Shown here piece after piece: positions 23,408-30,416 of a DNA stretch of 30,957 nucleotides. The first letter of the stretch is position 1, and the number at the start of each line of letters is the position of its first letter. The translations under genes and the position numbers were made by a program. A model generated the notes under the pieces. It was not told the DNA's origin. It saw only the letters and a list, made by a program, of their open reading frames with translations, and ran no database searches. Source of the DNA: Lachnospiraceae bacterium UBA938 (GTDB lineage Bacteria; Bacillota; Clostridia; Lachnospirales; Lachnospiraceae); assembly GCA_002293475.1 (NCBI GenBank), contig DBDG01000003.1, positions 1-30,957 on the forward strand. Direction: 5' to 3'.

Positions 23408-23459
23408 ATATATAAAAATAATATATAAAAATAATATTTAGAAATAATATTTAGAAATA
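23408..23459 (+). repeat. 13-bp tandem repeat, four units, non-coding
   Basis: Two identical copies of ATATATAAAAATA (23408-23420, 23421-23433) are followed by two identical copies of ATATTTAGAAATA (23434-23446, 23447-23459). The array ends about 20 bases before the AAGG ribosome binding site of the next gene. Confidence 0.9.
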
Positions 23460-23490
23460 AGACAGTAAAGGGAATAGAAAAGGTCTAGAG

Positions 23491-24414
23491 ATGGCTGTTG
23501 ATGTAATTATTCCTACCTACAAGCCGGATAAGCAGTTTTTGCTGCTGATGGACTGCTTGGAGAAGCAGACACACAGGCCGGAAAAAGTCATTATTATTAA
23601 TACCGGAAAGGCTTATTTCGAGCAGTTAATGACGGAAGAAGCCTTTCTTGAAAGATATGACAATGTTGTCATTATCCACATCGATGAACAAGAATTTGAT
23701 CATGGCGGCAGCCGTAATAAGGCAGCCGCGCTGTCGCAGGCGGAGATTTTTATGATGATGACCCAGGATGCCGTGCCGGCTGACAGTTTCCTAACGGAGA
23801 ACCTGGAAAAGGCCCTAGAAGATAAGAATACGGCAGTGGCATATGCCAGGCAGAGCCCCGCGGAAGAAAGCGATATATTAGAGCGGTTTATCCGCGGTTT
23901 TAATTACGGTGAGGAACCTCTGTATAAAACGGAGCAGGACTTGGAAAGACTAGGAATCAAGACGATCTTCTGTTCCAATGTATGCGCCGCATACAAAGCA
24001 GAGGTTTTTGAACGTCTGGGGGGGTTTATCGACCGGACGATCTTCAATGAAGACATGATATATGCGGCTGCGGCAGTAAAGGCCGGATACGCTGTCCAGT
24101 ACGTTCCGGCGGCTGTGGTGGTTCATGCCCATAATTATACAAACCGACAGCAATTTTCCCGTAATTTTGACCTTGGCGTCTCACATGCCGACCACCCGGA
24201 AGTGTTTGCCGGGCTTTCTTCGGAATCGGAAGGGTTCCGGATGATCAGGCGCGCCTCGGCATACCTGCTGAAGAACGGTGCGCCTTGGCTGATCCTAAGA
24301 CTGTTTACCCAGAGTTTATCCAAATATATGGGATATTATCTGGGCAAACGTTATCACAAGCTATCGCGGAAGCGAATCCTAAAATATACCATGAATGTTA
24401 ATTATTGGATATAA
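23491..24414 (+). CDS. GT2 glycosyltransferase, rhamnosyltransferase-like
   Basis: 307 aa, a compact single-domain GT2 enzyme. Seen: VDVIIPTYKPD (3-13), VIIINTG, the conserved FDHGGSRNKAA (69-79) typical of rhamnosyltransferase-like proteins, MMTQDAVP (89-96, the metal-binding region), CSNVCAAYKAEVFERLGGF and FNEDMIYAAAAVKAGY. The C-terminus (SKYMGYYLGKRYHKL) is basic and probably touches the membrane. This subgroup often adds L-rhamnose from dTDP-L-rhamnose, which fits the rml genes 20 kb upstream, but the substrate is inferred. ATG 23491 has AAGG eight bases upstream. It is the last polysaccharide gene on this strand. Confidence 0.9.
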   Translation: MAVDVIIPTYKPDKQFLLLMDCLEKQTHRPEKVIIINTGKAYFEQLMTEEAFLERYDNVVIIHIDEQEFDHGGSRNKAAALSQAEIFMMMTQDAVPADSFLTENLEKALEDKNTAVAYARQSPAEESDILERFIRGFNYGEEPLYKTEQDLERLGIKTIFCSNVCAAYKAEVFERLGGFIDRTIFNEDMIYAAAAVKAGYAVQYVPAAVVVHAHNYTNRQQFSRNFDLGVSHADHPEVFAGLSSESEGFRMIRRASAYLLKNGAPWLILRLFTQSLSKYMGYYLGKRYHKLSRKRILKYTMNVNYWI

Positions 24415-24501
24415 GACAGACATAGTTTTTTTAAATTATTTACACAGATTAGACACAATTGGCAGATATACTTAGTTTGCAAGCAAAGATTTTACCAAGT
24501 G

Positions 24502-24530
24502 TTTACAGGTCACTCGGAATAAAATTATAT
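24502..24530 (+). promoter_or_regulatory. sigma-A-type promoter for the HtrA-like protease gene
   Basis: TTTACA (24502-24507), 17-bp spacer, TTATAT (24525-24530), 70 bases before the ATG in a 186-base gap. Pattern match only; no stress-regulator operator was recognised. Confidence 0.4.
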
Positions 24531-24600
24531 AACAGCAGTCACCAGTAAAAGGTATACTTATTCAGGATTCATGATTTGAGCAAAGCAGGAGGAAACGCTT

Positions 24601-26001
24601 ATGTATGAAAATGATTACACGTACAATACTCATTCGGAAAACCAGCCGGCCGGCCTTGGTCCCGGCCCGGACATGAGATTTAATCCGCATCCGGAGAAAT
24701 CTCCTCGGAAAAAGAACGGGGGAACGGGGAAGAAGATCTTAATGATGATTTGCCTAGGTCTTTTTTTCGGAGTCTTCGGCGGACTCGGTTTTATGGCAGC
24801 GACATCAGCTACTGAATTTATCCGGAGCGGCGTGGCGCAGGCAGGTTTTTTACAGGAACCTGAGGAAGAAATATTGGTTGAAGAAGTGGTTGAGGAAGCA
24901 ACCGAAGTTGCCGAGGCGATTTCGCCCGCCGTCAGCACCGAAGAATCCTTGGGGAATAACTATACGGCCATAGTGACGGATGTGACGGACGTGGTGAACA
25001 GTGTCATGCCGGCCGTAGTCTCCGTCAATAATAATTACACGGAGACATATCAGTATTTTGGCAGGGAGTTTTCCAATGAGGGGCAGGCGAGCGGTTCGGG
25101 CATTATTGTAGGAGAGAATGAGACAGAACTTTTGATCGTATCCAATTACCATGTGGTATATGAAAATGACATGCTGGAGGTGCAGTTTGCCGACGGCAGC
25201 ATGGTGGAAGCCCAGGTAAAGGGCAGCGATCCCAGCATGGATCTGACGGTGCTGGCTGTAGCGCTGGAGGACATCAGCAGTACGACCCGCGCTAACATAG
25301 CCATTGCCAAACTGGGTGATTCCGATTCCCTGATGGTAGGGGAACCGGCGATCGCGATCGGCAATGCCATGGGCTACGGGCAGTCGGTGACAACTGGCGT
25401 GGTCAGCGCCCTAGACAGGGAGTCGTCATATTATAACGGGGAATCGGAAGTGAACACTACTTTTATCCAGACCGATGCCGCCATCAATCCGGGCAATTCC
25501 GGCGGAGCCCTTTTGAATATCAAGGGAGAAGTAATCGGGATCAATTCCAACAAAGTGGGCGGCGACTTGATTGAAGGTATGGGATATGCGATACCGATTT
25601 CCGCGGCCAGGCCGATCATCGAGGAACTGATGCTGATGGAAACGAGAATAGCGGTTGATGAGGAAAATCGGGGCTATCTGGGCATATATGGCATGACGGT
25701 TGATGAAGAATATTCGGAAGTATTCAATATTCCCCAAGGCGTCTTTATAACGGAAGTGTTTGCCGAGACGGGAGCTTATGACGCCGGACTCAAATATGGT
25801 GACATCATTACCGAGTTTGACGGTGTTGATATCTACAGCATGGAGACATTGCAGAAACGCCTCAGTTTCTATCAGGCAGGCGAAACGGTCACGCTCATCA
25901 TTATGTCCGGAGATGCCATGGGCGGTTATGCGGAAAAAGAGGTCGTAGTAGTACTGGGTGAGCAGCCGACCGAAGCCGCCCCGCCGATGCCTCAAAATTA
26001 G
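24601..26001 (+). CDS. membrane-anchored HtrA/DegP-type serine protease with PDZ domain
   Basis: 466 aa. A Pro/Gly-rich cytoplasmic front (1-43), one membrane span (~45-67), an acidic linker (~86-105, EEILVEEVVEEATEVAE), a trypsin-like domain (~125-325) and a PDZ domain (~350-450). The catalytic triad is complete: His184 in SNYHVV, Asp214 in SMDLTVLAV, Ser300 in NPGNSGGAL. This is the layout of Gram-positive HtrA proteins, which degrade misfolded exported proteins at the outer face of the membrane. The ATG has GGAGG about 7 bases upstream. A 57-nt hairpin follows the stop codon. The name htrA/degP is by family; the exact orthologue is not determined. Confidence 0.94.
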   Translation: MYENDYTYNTHSENQPAGLGPGPDMRFNPHPEKSPRKKNGGTGKKILMMICLGLFFGVFGGLGFMAATSATEFIRSGVAQAGFLQEPEEEILVEEVVEEATEVAEAISPAVSTEESLGNNYTAIVTDVTDVVNSVMPAVVSVNNNYTETYQYFGREFSNEGQASGSGIIVGENETELLIVSNYHVVYENDMLEVQFADGSMVEAQVKGSDPSMDLTVLAVALEDISSTTRANIAIAKLGDSDSLMVGEPAIAIGNAMGYGQSVTTGVVSALDRESSYYNGESEVNTTFIQTDAAINPGNSGGALLNIKGEVIGINSNKVGGDLIEGMGYAIPISAARPIIEELMLMETRIAVDEENRGYLGIYGMTVDEEYSEVFNIPQGVFITEVFAETGAYDAGLKYGDIITEFDGVDIYSMETLQKRLSFYQAGETVTLIIMSGDAMGGYAEKEVVVVLGEQPTEAAPPMPQN

Positions 26002-26008
26002 TCGGAAT

Positions 26009-26065
26009 AATCCCATCGCTTTTTCATAAACTGGTAGAAAGATCAGATGAAAAAGTGATGGGATT
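26009..26065 (+). promoter_or_regulatory. 19-bp inverted repeat spanning the start of the PrcB-like gene
   Basis: 26009-26027 and 26047-26065 are complementary over 19 positions with one G-T, around a 19-base loop. It begins 8 bases after the HtrA stop. The right arm contains the GTG/ATG candidates at 26055 and 26058 and ends just before the ATG at 26067, so folding would hide the ribosome binding region. It might also end the htrA transcript, though no T run follows. Confidence 0.6.
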
Positions 26066-26477
26066 TATGTTTAGACTGATGGCAGTTTTATTGACAGCGG
26101 CGTTTGTCATGGCAGGCTGTGGCAATGGCGGCGAGGAAATTAAGAAAATAAAGGACTTGGAATTTACCGTGCTGAGCGAGGATGATTATCCGGCGGAACT
26201 TAAGACCATGATAGACGAAAAGAAGGAACAGACATTTAAGATGACATATCAGGACAGCGGGTTTCTTTATATCTGCATCGGCTACGGGAAGCAGGCGACC
26301 GGTGGCTATAGTATCAGCGTGAATGACCTGTATGAGGCGGATAATGCTGTCTATGCGGATACGATGCTGCTGGGGCCGGAGCCGGGGGCGGTAGATCAGT
26401 CAAAGAAGAACAGTCCGTCTTACCCGGTCATTGTGTTGAAGACAGAACATTTGGATAAATCAGTGGTGTTTGAATGA
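26058..26477 (+). CDS. PrcB-domain lipoprotein
   Basis: 139 aa from ATG 26058 (a GTG at 26055 and an ATG at 26067 are also in frame; the last lies just outside the hairpin). A lipoprotein signal peptide ends in the lipobox VMAGC (Cys21). The mature part fits the small PrcB C-terminal domain: a strand with IGYGKQATGGYSISV, then a DTMLLGPEPG turn and YPVIVLKTE. In Treponema PrcB binds the chymotrypsin-like protease PrcA; in Firmicutes the domain is a common secreted orphan. Position directly after an HtrA protease invites a link in envelope proteolysis, which is inference. It converges with a minus-strand gene 17 bases away. Confidence 0.78.
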   Translation: MGFMFRLMAVLLTAAFVMAGCGNGGEEIKKIKDLEFTVLSEDDYPAELKTMIDEKKEQTFKMTYQDSGFLYICIGYGKQATGGYSISVNDLYEADNAVYADTMLLGPEPGAVDQSKKNSPSYPVIVLKTEHLDKSVVFE

Positions 26478-26507
26478 GGGGGCTGGATTTCATCCTATTC
26501 ATTCAAA
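26469..26507. terminator. hairpin between convergent genes
   Basis: TTTGAATGA (26469-26477) pairs with TCATTCAAA (26499-26507), with an inner GGAT/ATCC stem. It covers both stop codons. It could stop transcription from both sides, although T runs are short. Confidence 0.4.
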
Positions 26508-27235
26508 TGGTCACTGTTGTATACCCCGTCAGATGCATAAATTAGATCATAATTACCGTTATCATGCTGTTCCTTTAATATATCCTCACCATACCTTTGA
26601 GTCAGTTCCGCTAAAGAACAAGTGACATAAATACATAGCCGTGTCTCTAGCCTTAGCTCGATTTCGTCCACCCATCCATAGATGCGGCTTTCGGATTTGT
26701 AAGGGGCTTCCAATTCAGTGATAAGCTTGTTATAGCCCGCTTTTGCATCCGCATCCTGACGGTCATAGATTGGCTTATATTCATATTCTCTAGCTTCACT
26801 TTTCAGAATCCATTGCACAGCTGCCCCGATGAAATCATCACCGAAAAATTCCTCCGCCCATCTTAACTTTTCATTCGCTTGTTTGACGTACATTTTCCCC
26901 GCTGTTAGATTATCATAATAATGCTTCGTTTCAGTATTATGATAGATGAAAAAATACATGTCATTATCCGGTGAATAAGCCCGATAGCAGGTCTTGGTCT
27001 GGGCAGGGATCGTTTTCGTGAATACAGCACCGTCTATCCCCGTCATATGCACATCCTCTTCCTCGTAAAACTGTTCCATCAGTATTACATCGGTAACATC
27101 GATATCGTGTTTTTCCTTAATATATTCCGTGGCTGTCGCTATGCTGGGCGTCTCTATGTCCCCCACACTTCCACACGCTGTCAGTAGTGCGGACATTGTT
27201 AAAATGTATCTGCAGTAATGAATACCTCTTTTCAT
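26495..27235 (-). CDS. lipoprotein of unknown function
   Basis: 246 aa. The signal peptide has a lipobox LLTAC (Cys21). No known domain was recognised. The mature protein is mixed alpha/beta with many charged and aromatic residues (TKHYYDNLTAGKMYVKQANEK; YGEDILKEQHDN). I start it at the ATG at 27235, which has AAGGAG a few bases upstream on the minus strand; the frame is open to 27265, but that adds a charged leader before the signal peptide. It follows the M15 peptidase gene by 75 bases on the same strand, so the two probably form an operon and may act together at the membrane surface. Confidence 0.75.
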   Translation of the reverse strand: MKRGIHYCRYILTMSALLTACGSVGDIETPSIATATEYIKEKHDIDVTDVILMEQFYEEEDVHMTGIDGAVFTKTIPAQTKTCYRAYSPDNDMYFFIYHNTETKHYYDNLTAGKMYVKQANEKLRWAEEFFGDDFIGAAVQWILKSEAREYEYKPIYDRQDADAKAGYNKLITELEAPYKSESRIYGWVDEIELRLETRLCIYVTCSLAELTQRYGEDILKEQHDNGNYDLIYASDGVYNSDHLNE

Positions 27236-27310
27236 GCTTCTCCTTGTCTCCCTTGAAGTGATCACATTCCCTGACAGGCACAGCGACAGACGCGGGCCTT
27301 AGGCATCTGT

Positions 27311-28363
27311 TTATGCCTTGTGAAAGTGCTGGTAGTCTTTCATCGTATTCCAGCTGCCGCCCCAAGTAAACCCATGTTCAGTAAACAGCTGATAGCATAG
27401 ATCGTTCTCATCTATTTTGTAGGGAAAATCTTGGCTGCGGTCAGTGTATAGCTCGCTGCCTTCCGGCGAGATATAGGTGGTGCCGTCTTTGCGGTAAACC
27501 ACATAGGGGTTGTAAAAGGGGTTGATGTCGATGGCCAAGCCAAGGGCATGCTTGGAAAGGTTCGTGGAACCGTCAACTAAGCGGTAGTTGAAGGAGGAGG
27601 TATTGTTGTCCAGCATCGAAAGGGTGTCGTCGCCGTTATATTCTTCGATCAGGCGGATCTTTTCAATGGGGTATTGGCTGAGGTAAAGCTCATAAAAGAT
27701 TTCTAGGAGATCATCGGCGATCGCTACATTGCAGATAAGTTCGCCGGTCTGCACTTCACCGTCAAAGTCGTAGTAGAGGATGCTCAGGTAACAAAGCTGC
27801 TCATAGGAAATGGCAATGCTGGCCTCATCCGCGATAATATTTACAGCCGGAACAATGCCGGTACCGCCGGGGAGCGTTTTACTGCTGTAGACAGCTTCGG
27901 CTTCGGCTGCTGTGACCGGATAAGAAATACCGGTAATATAAGCGATAAGCCTTTCGTTCAAGGGTTCTTTATAAAAATCCGGCTGGTAGATTTCCCGGTC
28001 CGCGGGGACTTTGCCGGGAAGGGCTGAGTAAGCGGAAGAAGCGGCCTGACCGGAGCCAGACATGCCGGGTGTCGGGGAAACAAGGGCATCTTGCTTCGGA
28101 GCAGCAGCTGTCACGGGAGAGTCGCCAGATGGTACAAGCGGGTCGGCAGATGGCCGTCCGTCTGTGGCGCCATCCGTCGTCGGTGTGACGGGAACTGGGG
28201 TGACAGTCGGCTTTGACGATATATCAGGGGTGGCATAAGCGATAGCGGGGTTTTCCTGGGCATAGTCGGCCAAGGTTTCACCGCTGGAATAGATGCGCAC
28301 GATGGCGGCGCTTATAATTATGACAAAGGCTAGGATAACCAGCGGCCTGGCAAGCTGTTTCAT
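27311..28363 (-). CDS. M15-family D-alanyl-D-alanine carboxypeptidase-like protein
   Basis: 350 aa. One N-terminal membrane span (~7-24), a Pro/Thr/Ser-rich spacer (~45-115, VTPVPVTPTTDG) and a C-terminal zinc-peptidase domain (~185-350). Zinc ligands: His272 and Asp279 in SKHALGLAIDINP and His346 in DYQHFH; WGGSW precedes the last ligand as in the M15C/VanY-like group. The usual HFE ending is HFH here. These enzymes trim peptidoglycan stem peptides (D,D- or L,D-carboxypeptidase or endopeptidase). The start codon has AAGGA about eight bases upstream and the gene has a divergent promoter shared with the ecf gap. It is the first gene of a two-gene minus-strand unit. Confidence 0.88.
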   Translation of the reverse strand: MKQLARPLVILAFVIIISAAIVRIYSSGETLADYAQENPAIAYATPDISSKPTVTPVPVTPTTDGATDGRPSADPLVPSGDSPVTAAAPKQDALVSPTPGMSGSGQAASSAYSALPGKVPADREIYQPDFYKEPLNERLIAYITGISYPVTAAEAEAVYSSKTLPGGTGIVPAVNIIADEASIAISYEQLCYLSILYYDFDGEVQTGELICNVAIADDLLEIFYELYLSQYPIEKIRLIEEYNGDDTLSMLDNNTSSFNYRLVDGSTNLSKHALGLAIDINPFYNPYVVYRKDGTTYISPEGSELYTDRSQDFPYKIDENDLCYQLFTEHGFTWGGSWNTMKDYQHFHKA

Positions 28364-28420
28364 AGTCGGTTCCTTTCAGTTCGGTCTGAGTCATACTAGG
28401 GCGGTAAACAGTACAATATA

Positions 28421-28449
28421 ATAATAATCATAGGAAATAATAAAATCAA
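28421..28449 (-). promoter_or_regulatory. promoter for the M15 peptidase operon
   Basis: On the minus strand TTGATT (28449-28444), 17-bp spacer, TATTAT (28426-28421), about 58 bases before the start codon. It lies beside the divergent promoter at 28457. Confidence 0.4.
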
Positions 28450-28456
28450 GCACTAC

Positions 28457-28485
28457 TTGTAATTGATTTTTATTTTTAGTACAAT
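28457..28485 (+). promoter_or_regulatory. promoter for the ecfA1-ecfA2-ecfT genes
   Basis: TTGTAA (28457-28462), 17-bp spacer, TACAAT (28480-28485), 84 bases before the ecfA1 ATG. The 205-base divergent gap holds nothing else that I recognise. Confidence 0.5.
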
Positions 28486-28568
28486 GGATGTCAAGGCTTT
28501 TGCTGTGATTCATGACATAAAGCAAGAACTTATTATGTTACGCACGATAGGGAGCAGACAGTATTAGG

Positions 28569-29414
28569 ATGAGTATTATCAAAACGGAAAAACTGGTATT
28601 TGAATATATACGCCGTGACGAAGAAGGCAATGTCGAAGGGATCGTCCGGGCGGTGGATGAAGTGGATATGTCGGTCAGGCAGGGTGATTTTGTGGCGATA
28701 CTGGGGCATAACGGTTCTGGTAAATCAACATTTGCCAAGCATATCAACGCGATTCTTTATCCAACGGAAGGCACCGTCTGGGTCGATGGGAAAGACACGG
28801 CTGACGACCGGTATCTGTGGGATATCCGCCAGATGGCGGGGATGGTGTTCCAGAATCCGGATAATCAGATTATCGGCCAGGTGGTCGAAGAAGACGTGGG
28901 TTTTGGTCCGGAGAACATGGGGGTGCCGACGGAAGAGATATGGAGCAGGGTAGAAGAGAGCCTGAAGGCGGTAGGTATGTATGAATACCGCCATAAATCA
29001 CCCAACCGGCTGTCAGGAGGGCAGAAGCAGCGGGTGTCCATAGCCGGGGTGCTGGCAATGCACCCGAAATGTATCGTGCTGGACGAGCCTACGGCCATGT
29101 TGGATCCCAATGGCCGGAAAGAGGTTATCCGGGCCGTAAGGGCACTGAATGACGTTGAAAGGATCACGGTTCTCCTGATAACCCATTATATGGAAGAAAT
29201 CATATATGCCGACAAGGTATTTGTGATGGATAAAGGCAAAATAGCTATGGAGGGAACACCTAAGCAGATATTTTCCCAAGTGGAACGGCTTCAGAGCTTG
29301 CGGCTGGATGTTCCGCAGATAACGCTTCTGGCTTATGAGCTGCGCAAAAGCGGGCTGAATATACCGGAAGGCATCCTTACCCAGCGGGAGCTGGCGGAAG
29401 CCCTTGGCCTGTGA
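28569..29414 (+). CDS. ecfA1: energy-coupling factor transporter ATPase EcfA1
   Basis: 281 aa, the usual length. It is one of two ABC ATPases that power ECF vitamin importers in the cytoplasm. Seen: Walker A GHNGSGKST (46-54), Q-loop VFQNPDNQIIG, signature RLSGGQKQRV, Walker B CIVLDEPTAMLDP and switch His in LITHYMEE. The Q-loop text QNPDNQ and the linked second ATPase and EcfT mark it as the EcfA1 copy of a group II (shared) ECF module, which serves several separate S-components. No S-component gene is adjacent. A 132-base linker separates it from ecfA2, longer than usual for this operon. Confidence 0.95.
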   Translation: MSIIKTEKLVFEYIRRDEEGNVEGIVRAVDEVDMSVRQGDFVAILGHNGSGKSTFAKHINAILYPTEGTVWVDGKDTADDRYLWDIRQMAGMVFQNPDNQIIGQVVEEDVGFGPENMGVPTEEIWSRVEESLKAVGMYEYRHKSPNRLSGGQKQRVSIAGVLAMHPKCIVLDEPTAMLDPNGRKEVIRAVRALNDVERITVLLITHYMEEIIYADKVFVMDKGKIAMEGTPKQIFSQVERLQSLRLDVPQITLLAYELRKSGLNIPEGILTQRELAEALGL

Positions 29415-29499
29415 CCGGGTATTGATATGAGTATAATAATAGTTAATAAGATGCAAATGGCAAAACAGTCTAATACTAGTACAGTCAAAAAATAGAACA

Positions 29500-29529
29500 A
29501 TTAATAGCACAGTCATTAATAGCACAGTC
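29500..29529 (+). repeat. perfect 15-bp tandem duplication in the ecfA1-ecfA2 linker
   Basis: ATTAATAGCACAGTC occurs at 29500-29514 and again at 29515-29529. Partial units (ACAGTC) precede it at 29465-29470 and 29481-29486 and AAATAATAG follows it. It ends 8 bases before the GAGG ribosome binding site of ecfA2. Confidence 0.8.
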
Positions 29530-29546
29530 AAATAATAGAGGTAAAT

Positions 29547-30416
29547 ATGGCAATTATTTTGGATCACGTCAATTATATATATGACAAGGACACCGCAATG
29601 GCATCGGCGGCTTTATCCGATGTCAGCTTAGTGATTCCGGACGGGGAGTTTATCGGCCTCATCGGTCATACCGGGTCGGGGAAGTCCACTTTGGTGCAGC
29701 ATCTGAACGGCTTGCTGAAGCCGGATTCGGGCAATATCTATTATAACGGCGAAGATATCCACGACGATGATTATGACCGGAAAAAGCTGCGCAGCAAAGT
29801 CGGCCTTGTATTCCAATATCCGGAACATCAGCTGTTTGAAACAGATGTGTTCAGCGATGTCAGTTTTGGCCCCAAGAATCTGGGCTTGGATAAGCTGGAA
29901 GTTGATCTTCGGACTTATAACGCTTTAAAGCAAGTAGGGCTGGAAGAAGAGCATTTTTATCAGTCCCCCTTTGATCTTTCCGGCGGGCAGAAGAGACGGG
30001 CCGCCATTGCCGGCGTCCTTGCCATGAAGCCGGAGGTGCTGATTCTGGATGAGCCGACGGCAGGACTTGACCCGCGCGGAAGAGATGAGATATTGGATCA
30101 GATAGCTACGCTTCGGGGAGAAGCGGGCATAACTGTGATTCTGGTTTCGCACAGCATGGAAGAGATAGCCAAGTATGTGGAGCGTATCATTGTGATGAAT
30201 GAAAGCCGCATCGTTTATGACGACAATCCGGTCAATGTCTTTAAGAACTACCAAGAGCTGGAGAAAATCGGCCTAGGAGCGCCGCAGATGACATATATTA
30301 TGCATGGCTTGCGGGAACGGGGGCTGGATGTAGATACAGATCTCTTTACTATAGAAGAAGCCGGGGCAAGTATTTTACGGGCTATGCGGCAAAGACGGGA
30401 GCAGGGATTATGCTAA
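29547..30416 (+). CDS. ecfA2: energy-coupling factor transporter ATPase EcfA2
   Basis: 289 aa, the partner of EcfA1 in the ATPase heterodimer. Seen: Walker A GHTGSGKST, Q-loop VFQYPEHQLFE (the tyrosine form typical of EcfA2), signature DLSGGQKRRAAIAG, Walker B VLILDEPTAGLDP and switch His in VSHSMEE. GAGG precedes the ATG by 5 bases. The last 7 bases overlap the ecfT start, showing tight coupling of the ATPase and the membrane coupling protein. Confidence 0.95.
   Translation: MAIILDHVNYIYDKDTAMASAALSDVSLVIPDGEFIGLIGHTGSGKSTLVQHLNGLLKPDSGNIYYNGEDIHDDDYDRKKLRSKVGLVFQYPEHQLFETDVFSDVSFGPKNLGLDKLEVDLRTYNALKQVGLEEEHFYQSPFDLSGGQKRRAAIAGVLAMKPEVLILDEPTAGLDPRGRDEILDQIATLRGEAGITVILVSHSMEEIAKYVERIIVMNESRIVYDDNPVNVFKNYQELEKIGLGAPQMTYIMHGLRERGLDVDTDLFTIEEAGASILRAMRQRREQGLC

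Noticed and set aside
23408..23459. CRISPR-like array
   Set aside because: Units are 13 bp, directly abutting and AT-only in character, with no spacers and no cas genes in the window.
1..24414. Prophage or integrated element suggested by lysozyme genes
   Set aside because: No integrase, terminase, capsid, holin or att-like repeats; the lysozymes are surface-type GH25 proteins within polysaccharide genes.
25426..26016. Minus-strand 196-codon frame
   Set aside because: Opposite the HtrA catalytic Ser and PDZ region; Arg/His/Phe-rich shadow.
29013..29567. Minus-strand 184-codon frame across ecfA1 and the linker
   Set aside because: Opposite conserved ATPase sequence; its linker part merely reads the tandem repeat backwards.
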